Shown here piece by piece: positions 29,818-42,000 of a stretch of DNA of 64,000 nucleotides; the first letter of the stretch is position 1; the number at the start of each line of letters is the position of its first letter. The notes beneath the pieces were generated by a model, which was not told the DNA's origin, did not search any database, and worked only from the letters and a program-made list of their open reading frames with translations. Both the position numbers and the translations under genes were made by a program. The DNA is from Gibbula magus (Eukaryota; Mollusca; Gastropoda; Trochida; Trochidae): contig OW388298.1 in assembly GCA_936450465.1 (NCBI GenBank), positions 5,006,035 to 5,070,034 on the forward strand. Reading direction: 5' to 3'.

Positions 29818-32800
29818 GTGTTGAGTCTCTGTTGTACAGTGCAGTGTTGAGTCTCTACTGTAAAGTGCAGTGTTGAGTCTCTGCTGTACAGTGTAGTGTT
29901 GAGTCTCTGCTGTACATTGTAGTGTTGAGTCTCTGCTGTACAGTGTAGTGTTGAGTCTCTACTGTACAGTGTAGTGTTGAGTCTCTACTGTACAGTGTAG
30001 TGTTGAGTCCCTACTGTACAGTGTAGTGTTGAGTCTCTGCTGTACAGTGTAGTGTTGAGTCTCTGCTGTACAGTGTAGTGTTGAGTCTCTACTGTACAGT
30101 GTAGTGTTAAGTCTCTGCTGTACAGTGCAGTGTTGAGTCTCTGCTGTACAGTGCAGTGTTGAGTCTCTACTGTACAGTGTAGTGTTGAGTCTCCGCTGTA
30201 CAGTGCAGTGTTGGGTCTCTACTGTACAGTGCAGTGTTGAGTCTCTGCTGTACATTTTAGTGTTGAGTCTCTGCTGTACAGTGCAGTGTTGAGTCTCTAC
30301 TGTACAGTGTAGTGTTGAGTCTCTACTGTACAGTGTAGTGTTGAGTCTCTGTTGTACAGTGCAGTGTTGAGTCTCTGCTGTACAGTGCAGTGTTGAGTCT
30401 CTACTGTACAATGCAGTGTTGAGTCTCTGTTCTACAGTGTAGTGTTGAGTCTCTACTGTACAATGCAGTGTTGAGTCTCTACTGTACAGTGCAGTGTTGA
30501 GTCTCTACTGTAGAGTGCAGTGTTGAGTCTCTACTGTACAGTGTAGTGTTGAGTCTCTACTGTACAGTGTAGTGTTGAGTCTCTACTGTACAGTGTAGTG
30601 TTGAGTCTCTGCTGTACAGTGCAGTGTTGGATCTCTACTGTACAGTGCAGTGTTGAATCTCTACTGTACAGTGCACTGTTGAGTCTCTGCTGTACAGTGT
30701 AGTGTTGGGTCTCTACTATACAGTGAAGTGTTGAGTCTCTGTTCTACAGTGTAGTGTTGAGTCTCTACTGTAGAGTGCAGTGTTGGGTCTCTACTGTACA
30801 GTGCAGTGTTGAGTCTCTACTGTACAGTGTAGTGTTGAGTCTCTGCTGTACAGTGCAGTGTTGGGTCTCTACTGTACAGTGCAGTGTTGAATCTCTACTG
30901 TACAGTGCACTGTTGAGTCTCTGCTGTACAGTGCAGTGTTGGGTCTCTACTGTACAGTGCAGTGTTGAGTCTCTACTGTACAGTGTAGTGTTGAGTCTCT
31001 ACTGTACAGTGCAGTGTCGAGTCTCTACTGTACAGTGAAGTTTTGAGTCTCTGTTGTACAGTGCAGTGTTGAGTCTCTGTTGTACAGTGTATTGTTGAGT
31101 CTCTACTGTACAGTGCAGTGTTGGGTCTCTACTGTACAGTGCAGTGTTGAGCCTCTACTCTACAGTGTAGTGTTGAGTCTCCGCTGTACAGTGCAGTGTT
31201 GGGTCTCTACTGTACAGTGTAGTGTTGAGTCTCTACTGTACAGTGTAGTGTTGAGTATCTGCTGTACAGTGCAGTGTTGGATCTCTACTGTACAGTGCAG
31301 TGTTGAATCTCTACTGTACAGTGTACTGTTGAGTCTCTGCTGTACAGTGCAGTGTTGGGTCTCTACTATACAGTGAAGTGTTGAGTCTCTGTTCTACAGT
31401 GTTGTGTTGAGTCTCTACTGTAGAGTGCAGTGTTGAGTCTCTACTGTACAGTGCAGTGTTGAGTCTCTACTGTACAGTGTAGTGTTGAGTCTCTGCTGTA
31501 CAGTGCAGTGTTGGGTCTCTACTGTTCAGTGTAGTGTTGAATCTCTACTGTACAGTGCACTGTTGAGTCTCTGCTGTACAGTGCAGTGTTGGGTCTCTAC
31601 TGTACAGTGCAGTGTTGAGTCTCTGCTGTACATTGTAGTGTTGAGTCTCTGCTGTACAGTGTAGTGTTGAGTCTCTACTGTACAGTGTAGTGTTGAGTCT
31701 CTACTGTACAGTGTAGTGTTGAGTCTCTACTGTACAGTGTAGTGTTGAGTCCCTACTGTACAGTGTAGTGTTGAGTCTCTGCTGTACAGTGTAGTGTTGA
31801 GTCTCTGCTGTACAGTGTAGTGTTGAGTCTCTGCTGTACATTGTAGTGTTGAGTCTCTGCTGTACAGTGTAGTGTTGAGTCTCTGCTGTACAATGTAGTG
31901 TTGAGTCTCTACTGTACAGTGCAGTGTTGGGTCTCTACTGTACAGTGTAGTGTTGAGTCCCTACTGTACAGTGTAGTGTTGAGTCTCTGCTGTACAGTGT
32001 AGTGTTGAGTCTCTGCTGTACAGTGTAGTGTTGAGTCTCTACTGTACAGTGTAGTGTTGAGTCTCTGCTGTACAGCGCAGTGTTGGGTCTCTACTGTACA
32101 GTGCAGTGTTGGGTCTCTACTGTACAGTGCAGTGTTAAGTCTCTGCTGTACAGTGCAGTGTTGAGTCTAAACTGTACAGTGCAGTGTTAAGTCTCTGCTG
32201 TACAGTGTAGTGTTGGGTCTCTACTGTACAGTGCAGTGTTAAGTCTCTGCTGTACAGTGCAGTGTTGAGTCTAAACTGTACAGTGTAGTGTTAAGTCTCT
32301 GCTGTACAGTGCAGTGTTGGGTCTCTACTGTACAGTGCAGTGTTAAGTCTCTGCTGTACAGTGTAGTGTTGAGTCTAAACTGTACAGTGCAGTGTTGGGT
32401 CTCTACTGTACAGTGCAGTGTTGAGTCTCTGCTGTACATTTTAGTGTTGAGTCTCTGCTGTACAGTGCAGTGTTGAGTCTCTACTGTACAGTGTAGTGTT
32501 GAGTCTCTACTGTACAATGTAGTGTTGAGTCTCTGTTGTACAGTGCAGTGTTGAGTCTCTGCTGTACAGTGCAGTGTTGAGTCTCTACTGTACAATGCAG
32601 TGTTGAGTCTCTGTTCTACAGTGTAGTGTTGAGTCTCTACTGTACAATGCAGTGTTGAGTCTCTACTGTACAGTGTAGTGTTGAGTCTCTGTTGTACAGT
32701 GCAGTGTTGAGTCTCTACTGTACAGTGTAGTGTTAAGTCTCTGCTGTACAGTGCAGTGTTGAGTCTCTGCTGTACAGTGCAGTGTTGAGTCTCTACTGTA

Positions 32801-33420
32801 CAGTGTAGTGTTGAGTCTCCGCTGTACAGTGCAGTGTTGGGTCTCTACTGTACAGTGCAGTGTTGAGTCTCTGCTGTACATTTTAGTGTTGAGTCTCTGC
32901 TGTACAGTGCAGTGTTGAGTCTCTACTGTACAATGTAGTGTTGAGTCTCTGTTGTACAGTGCAGTGTTGAGTCTCTACTGTACAGTGTAGTGTTGGATCT
33001 CTGCTGTACAGTGCAGTGTTGGGTCTCTACTGTACAGTGTAGTGTTGAGTCTCTGCTGTACAGTGCAGTGTTTGGTCTCTACTGTACAGTGTAGTGTTGA
33101 GTCTCTGCTGTACAGTGCAGTGTTTGGTCTCTGCTGTACAGTGCAGTGTTTGGTCTCTACTGTACAGTGTAGTGTTGAGTCTCTACTGTACAGTGTAGTG
33201 TTGGGTCTCTACTGTACAGTGCAGTGTTGGGTCTCTACTGTACAGTGCAGTGTTGGGTCTCTACTGTACAGTGCAGTGTTGAGTCTCTGCTGTACATTGT
33301 AGTGTTGAGTCACTGCTGTACAGTGTAGTGTTGAGTCTCTACTGTACAGTGTAGTGTTGAGTCTCTACTGTACAGTGTAGTGTTGAGTCTCTACTGTACA
33401 GTGTAGTGTTGAGTCTCTGC

Positions 33421-36400
33421 TGTACAGTGTAGTGTTGAGTCTCTGCTGTACATTGTAGTGTTGAGTCTCTGCTGTACAGTGTAGTGTTGAGTCTCTGCTG
33501 TACAATGTAGTGTTGAGTCTCTACTGTACAGTGCAGTGTTGGGTCTCTACTGTACAGTGTAGTGTTGAGTCCCTACTGTACAGTGTAGTGTTGAGTCTCT
33601 GCTGTACAGTGTAGTGTTGAGTCTCTGCTGTACAGTGTAGTGTTGAGTCTCTACTGTACAGTGTAGTGTTGAGTCTCTGCTGTACAGCGCAGTGTTGGGT
33701 CTCTACTGTACAGTGTAGTGTTGAGTCTCTACTGTACAGTGCAGTGTTGAGTCTCTAATGTACAGTGCAGTGTTGGGTCTCTACTGTACAGTGCAGTGTT
33801 GAGTCTCTACTGTACAGTGTAGTGTTGAGTCTCTGTTGTACAGTGCAGTGTTGAGTCTCTACTGTACAGTGTAGTGTTAAGTCTCTGCTGTACAGTGCAG
33901 TGTTGAGTCTCTGCTGTACAGTGCAGTGTTGAGTCTCTACTGAACAGTGTAGTGTTGAGTCTCCGCTGTACAGTGCAGTGTTGGGTCTCTACTGTACAGT
34001 GCAGTGTTGAGTCTCTGCTGTACATTTTAGTGTTGAGTCTCTGCTGTACAGTGCAGTGTTGAGTCTCTACTGTACAATGTAGTGTTGAGTCTCTGTTGTA
34101 CAGTGCAGTGTTGAGTCTCTGCTGTACAGTGCAGTGTTGAGTCTCTACTGTACAATGCAGTGTTGAGTCTCTGTTCTACAGTGTAGTGTTGAGTCTCTTC
34201 TGTACACTGCAGTGTTGAGTCTCTACTGTACAGTGAAGTGTTGAGTCTTTGTTGTACAGTGCAGTGTTGAGTCTCTGCTGTACAGTGCAGTGTTGAGTCT
34301 CTACTGTAGAGTGCAGTGTTGAGTCTCTACTGTACAGTGTAGTGTTGAGTCTCTACTGTACAGTGTAGTGTTGAGTCTCTGCTGTACAGTGCAGTGTTGG
34401 ATCTCTACTGTACAGTGCACTGTTGAATCTCTACTGTACAGTGCACTGTTGAGTCTCTACTGTACAGTGTAGTGTTAAGTCTCTGCTGTACAGTGCAGTG
34501 TTGAGTCTCTGCTGTACAGTGCAGTGTTGAGTCTCTACTCTACAGTGTAGTGTTGAGTCTCCGCTGTACAGTGCAGTGTTGGGTCTCTACTGTACAGTGT
34601 AGTGTTGAGTCTCTACTGTACAGTGTAGTGTTGAGTCTCTGCTGTACAGTGCAGTGTTGGATCTCTACTGTACAGTGCAGTGTTAAATCTCTACTGTACA
34701 GTGTACTGTTGAGTCTCTGCTGTACAGTGCAGTGTTGGGTCTCTACTATACAGTGAAGTGTTGAGTCTCTGTTCTACAGTGTAGTGTTGAGTCTCTACTG
34801 TAGAGTGCAGTGTTGAGTCTCTACTGTACAGTGCAGTGTTGAGTCTCTACTGTACAGTGTAGTGTTGAGTCTCTACTGTACAGTGCAGTGTTGGGTCTCT
34901 ACTGTTCAGTGCAGTGTTGAATCTCTACTGTACAGTGCACTGTTGAGTCTCTGCTGTACAGTGCAGTGTTGGGTCTCTACTGTACAGTGCAGTGTTGAGT
35001 CTCTGCTGTACAGTGCAGTGTTGAGTCTCTACTGTACAGTGCAGTGTTGAGTCTCTAATGTACAGTGCAGTGTTGGGTCTCTACTGTACAGTGCAGTGTT
35101 GAGTCTCTACTGTACAGTGTAGTGTTGAGTCTCTGTTGTACAGTGCAGTGTTGAGTCTCTACTGTACAGTGTAGTGTTAAGTCTCTGCTGTACAGTGCAG
35201 TGTTGAGTCTCTGCTGTACAGTGCAGTGTTGAGTCTCTACTGAACAGTGTAGTGTTGAGTCTCCGCTGTACAGTGCAGTGTTGGGTCTCTACTGTACAGT
35301 GCAGTGTTGAGTCTCTGCTGTACATTTTAGTGTTGAGTCTCTGCTGTACAGTGCAGTGTTGAGTCTCTACTGTACAGTGTAGTGTTGAGTCTCTGTTGTA
35401 CAGTGCAGTGTTGAGTCTCTGCTGTACAGTGCAGTGTTGAGTCTCTACTGTACAATGCAGTGTTGAGTCTCTGTTCTACAGTGTAGTGTTGAGTCTCTAC
35501 TGTACAATGCAGTGTTGAGTCTCTACTGTACAGTGAAGTGTTGAGTCTTTGTTGTACAGTGCAGTGTTGAGTCTCTGCTGTACAGTGCAGTGTTGAGTCT
35601 CTACTGTAGAGTGCAGTGTTGAGTCTCTACTGTACAGTGCAGTGTTGAGTCTCTTCTGTACAGTGTAGTGTTGAGTCTCTGCTGTACAGTGCAGTGTTGG
35701 ATCTCTACTGTACAGTGCACTGTTGAATCTCTACTGTACAGTGCACTGTTGAGTCTCTACTGTACAGTGTAGTGTTAAGTCTCTGCTGTACAGTGCAGTG
35801 TTGAGTCTCTGCTGTACAGTGCAGTGTTGAGTCTCTACTCTACAGTGTAGTGTTGAGTCTCCGCTGTACAGTGCAGTGTTGGGTCTCTACTGTACAGTGC
35901 AGTGTTGAGTCTCTACTGTACAGTGTAGTGTTGAGTCTCTGCTGTACAGTGCAGTGTTGGATCTCTACTGTACAGTGCAGTGTTAAATCTCTACTGTACA
36001 GTGTACTGTTGAGTCTCTGCTGTACAGTGCAGTGTTGGGTCTCTACTATACAGTGAAGTGTTGAGTCTCTGTTCTACAGTGTAGTGTTGAGTCTCTACTG
36101 TAGAGTGCAGTGTTGAGTCTCTACTGTACAGTGCAGTGTTGAGTCTCTACTGTAGAGTGCAGTGTTGAGTCTCTGCTGTACAGTGCAGTGTTGGGTCTCT
36201 ACTGTACAGTGCAGTGTTGAGTCTCTGCTGTACAGTGCACTGTTGGGTCTCTGCTGTACAGTGCAGTGTTGAGTCTCTGTTGTACAGTGTAGTATTGAGT
36301 CTCTACTGTACAGTGCAGTGTTGGGTCTCTACTGTACAGTGCAGTGTTGAGTCTCTACTGTACAGTGCAGTGTTGAGTCTCTACTGTATAGTGTAGTGTT

Positions 36401-37710
36401 TGGTCTCTACTGTACAGTGCAGGATTGGGTCTCTACTGTACAGTGCAGTGTTGGGTCTCTACTGTACAGTGCAGTGTTGAGTCTCTGCTGTACATTGTAG
36501 TGTTGAGTCACTGCTGTACAGTGTAGTGTTGAGTCTCTACTGTACAGTGTAGTGTTGAGTCTCTACTGTACAGTGTAGTGTTGAGTCTCTACTGTACAGT
36601 GTAGTGTTGAGTCCCTACTGTACAGTGTAGTGTTGAGTCTCTGCTGTACAGTGTAGTGTTGAGTCTCTGCTGTACAGTGTAGTGTTGAGTCTCTGCTGTA
36701 CATTGTAGTGTTGAGTCTCTGCTGTACAGTGTAGTGTTGAGTCTCTGCTGTACAATGTAGTGTTGTGTCTCTACTGTACAGTGCAGTGTTGGGTCTCTAC
36801 TGTACAGTGTAGTGTTGAGTCCCTACTGTACAGTGTAGTGTTGAGTCTCTGCTGTACAGTGTAGTGTTGAGTCTCTGCTGTACAGTGTAGTGTTGAGTCT
36901 CTACTGTACAGTGTAGTGTTGAGTCTCTGCTGTACAGCGCAGTGTTGGGTCTCTACTGTACAGTGTAGTGTTGAGTCTCTACTGTACAGTGCAGTGTTGA
37001 GTCTCTAATGTACAGTGCAGTGTTGGGTCTCTACTGTACAGTGCAGTGTTGAGTCTCTACTGTACAGTGTAGTGTTGAGTCTCTGTTGTACAGTGCAGTG
37101 TTGAGTCTCTACTGTACAGTGTAGTGTTAAGTCTCTGCTGTACAGTGCAGTGTTGAGTCTCTGCTGTACAGTGCAGTGTTGAGTCTCTACTGTACAGTGT
37201 AGTGTTGAGTCTCCGCTGTACAGTGCAGTGTTGGGTCTCTACTGTACAGTGCAGTGTTGAGTCTCTGCTGTACATTTTAGTGTTGAGTCTCTGCTGTACA
37301 GTGCAGTGTTGAGTCTCTACTGTACAATGTAGTGTTGAGTCTCTGTTGTACAGTGCAGTGTTGAGTCTCTGCTGTACAGTGCAGTGTTGAGTCTCTACTG
37401 TACAATGCAGTGTTGAGTCTCTGTTCTACAGTGTAGTGTTGAGTCTCTACTGTACAATGCAGTGTTGAGTCTCTACTGTACAGTGAAGTGTTGAGTCTTT
37501 GTTGTACAGTGCAGTGTTGAGTCTCTGCTGTACAGTGCAGTGTTGAGTCTCTACTGTAGAGTGCAGTGTTGAGTCTCTACTGTACAGTGTAGTGTTGAGT
37601 CTCTACTGTACAGTGTAGTGTTGAGTCTCTGCTGTACAGTGCAGTGTTGGATCTCTACTGTACAGTGCACTGTTGAATCTCTACTGTACAGTGCACTGTT
37701 GAGTCTCTAC
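33421..37710 (+). repeat. 4290-bp higher-order repeat, copy 1
   Basis: It is 165 units of 26 bp, followed directly by a near-identical copy at 37711-42000. Differences are few (for example at 34206, 36422, 36765 and 36811). Inside it a 1300-bp (50-unit) sub-duplication is visible: the marker CTCTAATG occurs at 33751 and 35051 (as GTCTCTAATG), then at 37001. Confidence 0.85.
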
Positions 37711-40700
37711 TGTACAGTGTAGTGTTGAGTCTCTGCTGTACATTGTAGTGTTGAGTCTCTGCTGTACAGTGTAGTGTTGAGTCTCTGCTGTACAATGTAG
37801 TGTTGAGTCTCTACTGTACAGTGCAGTGTTGGGTCTCTACTGTACAGTGTAGTGTTGAGTCCCTACTGTACAGTGTAGTGTTGAGTCTCTGCTGTACAGT
37901 GTAGTGTTGAGTCTCTGCTGTACAGTGTAGTGTTGAGTCTCTACTGTACAGTGTAGTGTTGAGTCTCTGCTGTACAGCGCAGTGTTGGGTCTCTACTGTA
38001 CAGTGTAGTGTTGAGTCTCTACTGTACAGTGCAGTGTTGAGTCTCTAATGTACAGTGCAGTGTTGGGTCTCTACTGTACAGTGCAGTGTTGAGTCTCTAC
38101 TGTACAGTGTAGTGTTGAGTCTCTGTTGTACAGTGCAGTGTTGAGTCTCCACTGTACAGTGTAGTGTTAAGTCTCTGCTGTACAGTGCAGTGTTGAGTCT
38201 CTGCTGTACAGTGCAGTGTTGAGTCTCTACTGAACAGTGTAGTGTTGAGTCTCCGCTGTACAGTGCAGTGTTGGGTCTCTACTGTACAGTGCAGTGTTGA
38301 GTCTCTGCTGTACATTTTAGTGTTGAGTCTCTGCTGTACAGTGCAGTGTTGAGTCTCTACTGTACAATGTAGTGTTGAGTCTCTGTTGTACAGTGCAGTG
38401 TTGAGTCTCTGCTGTACAGTGCAGTGTTGAGTCTCTACTGTACAATGCAGTGTTGAGTCTCTGTTCTACAGTGTAGTGTTGAGTCTCTACTGTACAATGC
38501 AGTGTTGAGTCTCTACTGTACAGTGAAGTGTTGAGTCTTTGTTGTACAGTGCAGTGTTGAGTCTCTGCTGTACAGTGCAGTGTTGAGTCTCTACTGTAGA
38601 GTGCAGTGTTGAGTCTCTACTGTACAGTGTAGTGTTGAGTCTCTACTGTACAGTGTAGTGTTGAGTCTCTGCTGTACAGTGCAGTGTTGGATCTCTACTG
38701 TACAGTGCACTGTTGAATCTCTACTGTACAGTGCACTGTTGAGTCTCTACTGTACAGTGTAGTGTTAAGTCTCTGCTGTACAGTGCAGTGTTGAGTCTCT
38801 GCTGTACAGTGCAGTGTTGAGTCTCTACTCTACAGTGTAGTGTTGAGTCTCCGCTGTACAGTGCAGTGTTGGGTCTCTACTGTACAGTGTAGTGTTGAGT
38901 CTCTACTGTACAGTGTAGTGTTGAGTCTCTGCTGTACAGTGCAGTGTTGGATCTCTACTGTACAGTGCAGTGTTAAATCTCTACTGTACAGTGTACTGTT
39001 GAGTCTCTGCTGTACAGTGCAGTGTTGGGTCTCTACTATACAGTGAAGTGTTGAGTCTCTGTTCTACAGTGTAGTGTTGAGTCTCTACTGTAGAGTGCAG
39101 TGTTGAGTCTCTACTGTACAGTGCAGTGTTGAGTCTCTACTGTACAGTGTAGTGTTGAGTCTCTACTGTACAGTGCAGTGTTGGGTCTCTACTGTTCAGT
39201 GCAGTGTTGAATCTCTACTGTACAGTGCACTGTTGAGTCTCTGCTGTACAGTGCAGTGTTGGGTCTCTACTGTACAGTGCAGTGTTGAGTCTCTGCTGTA
39301 CAGTGCAGTGTTGAGTCTCTACTGTACAGTGCAGTGTTGAGTCTCTAATGTACAGTGCAGTGTTGGGTCTCTACTGTACAGTGCAGTGTTGAGTCTCTAC
39401 TGTACAGTGTAGTGTTGAGTCTCTGTTGTACAGTGCAGTGTTGAGTCTCTACTGTACAGTGTAGTGTTAAGTCTCTGCTGTACAGTGCAGTGTTGAGTCT
39501 CTGCTGTACAGTGCAGTGTTGAGTCTCTACTGAACAGTGTAGTGTTGAGTCTCCGCTGTACAGTGCAGTGTTGGGTCTCTACTGTACAGTGCAGTGTTGA
39601 GTCTCTGCTGTACATTTTAGTGTTGAGTCTCTGCTGTACAGTGCAGTGTTGAGTCTCTACTGTACAATGTAGTGTTGAGTCTCTGTTGTACAGTGCAGTG
39701 TTGAGTCTCTGCTGTACAGTGCAGTGTTGAGTCTCTACTGTACAATGCAGTGTTGAGTCTCTGTTCTACAGTGTAGTGTTGAGTCTCTACTGTACAATGC
39801 AGTGTTGAGTCTCTACTGTACAGTGAAGTGTTGAGTCTTTGTTGTACAGTGCAGTGTTGAGTCTCTGCTGTACAGTGCAGTGTTGAGTCTCTACTGTAGA
39901 GTGCAGTGTTGAGTCTCTACTGTACAGTGTAGTGTTGAGTCTCTACTGTACAGTGTAGTGTTGAGTCTCTGCTGTACAGTGCAGTGTTGGATCTCTACTG
40001 TACAGTGCACTGTTGAATCTCTACTGTACAGTGCACTGTTGAGTCTCTACTGTACAGTGTAGTGTTAAGTCTCTGCTGTACAGTGCAGTGTTGAGTCTCT
40101 GCTGTACAGTGCAGTGTTGAGTCTCTACTCTACAGTGTAGTGTTGAGTCTCCGCTGTACAGTGCAGTGTTGGGTCTCTACTGTACAGTGTAGTGTTGAGT
40201 CTCTACTGTACAGTGTAGTGTTGAGTCTCTGCTGTACAGTGCAGTGTTGGATCTCTACTGTACAGTGCAGTGTTAAATCTCTACTGTACAGTGTACTGTT
40301 GAGTCTCTGCTGTACAGTGCAGTGTTGGGTCTCTACTATACAGTGAAGTGTTGAGTCTCTGTTCTACAGTGTAGTGTTGAGTCTCTACTGTAGAGTGCAG
40401 TGTTGAGTCTCTACTGTACAGTGCAGTGTTGAGTCTCTACTGTAGAGTGCAGTGTTGAGTCTCTGCTGTACAGTGCAGTGTTGGGTCTCTACTGTACAGT
40501 GCAGTGTTGAGTCTCTGCTGTACAGTGCACTGTTGGGTCTCTGCTGTACAGTGCAGTGTTGAGTCTCTGTTGTACAGTGTAGTATTGAGTCTCTACTGTA
40601 CAGTGCAGTGTTGGGTCTCTACTGTACAGTGCAGTGTTGAGTCTCTACTGTACAGTGCAGTGTTGAGTCTCTACTGTATAGTGTAGTGTTTGGTCTCTAC

Positions 40701-42000
40701 TGTACAGTGCAGTGTTGGGTCTCTACTGTACAGTGCAGTGTTGGGTCTCTACTGTACAGTGCAGTGTTGAGTCTCTGCTGTACATTGTAGTGTTGAGTCA
40801 CTGCTGTACAGTGTAGTGTTGAGTCTCTACTGTACAGTGTAGTGTTGAGTCTCTACTGTACAGTGTAGTGTTGAGTCTCTACTGTACAGTGTAGTGTTGA
40901 GTCCCTACTGTACAGTGTAGTGTTGAGTCTCTGCTGTACAGTGTAGTGTTGAGTCTCTGCTGTACAGTGTAGTGTTGAGTCTCTGCTGTACATTGTAGTG
41001 TTGAGTCTCTGCTGTACAGTGTAGTGTTGAGTCTCTGCTGTACAATGTAGTGTTGAGTCTCTACTGTACAGTGCAGTGTTGGGTCTCTACTGTACAGTGT
41101 AGTGTTGAGTCTCTTCTGTACAGTGTAGTGTTGAGTCTCTGCTGTACAGTGTAGTGTTGAGTCTCTGCTGTACAGTGTAGTGTTGAGTCTCTACTGTACA
41201 GTGTAGTGTTGAGTCTCTGCTGTACAGCGCAGTGTTGGGTCTCTACTGTACAGTGTAGTGTTGAGTCTCTACTGTACAGTGCAGTGTTGAGTCTCTAATG
41301 TACAGTGCAGTGTTGGGTCTCTACTGTACAGTGCAGTGTTGAGTCTCTACTGTACAGTGTAGTGTTGAGTCTCTGTTGTACAGTGCAGTGTTGAGTCTCT
41401 ACTGTACAGTGTAGTGTTAAGTCTCTGCTGTACAGTGCAGTGTTGAGTCTCTGCTGTACAGTGCAGTGTTGAGTCTCTACTGTACAGTGTAGTGTTGAGT
41501 CTCCGCTGTACAGTGCAGTGTTGGGTCTCTACTGTACAGTGCAGTGTTGAGTCTCTGCTGTACATTTTAGTGTTGAGTCTCTGCTGTACAGTGCAGTGTT
41601 GAGTCTCTACTGTACAATGTAGTGTTGAGTCTCTGTTGTACAGTGCAGTGTTGAGTCTCTGCTGTACAGTGCAGTGTTGAGTCTCTACTGTACAATGCAG
41701 TGTTGAGTCTCTGTTCTACAGTGTAGTGTTGAGTCTCTACTGTACAATGCAGTGTTGAGTCTCTACTGTACAGTGAAGTGTTGAGTCTTTGTTGTACAGT
41801 GCAGTGTTGAGTCTCTGCTGTACAGTGCAGTGTTGAGTCTCTACTGTAGAGTGCAGTGTTGAGTCTCTACTGTACAGTGTAGTGTTGAGTCTCTACTGTA
41901 CAGTGTAGTGTTGAGTCTCTGCTGTACAGTGCAGTGTTGGATCTCTACTGTACAGTGCACTGTTGAATCTCTACTGTACAGTGCACTGTTGAGTCTCTAC
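37711..42000 (+). repeat. 4290-bp higher-order repeat, copy 2
   Basis: It mirrors copy 1 at a fixed offset of 4290 bp: markers at 38041, 39341 and 41291 against 33751, 35051 and 37001. Beyond 42000-42025 the match to the start of copy 2 ends, which fixes the borders. The high identity implies a recent duplication, by unequal exchange or another tandem mechanism, unless it is an assembly artefact. Confidence 0.85.
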
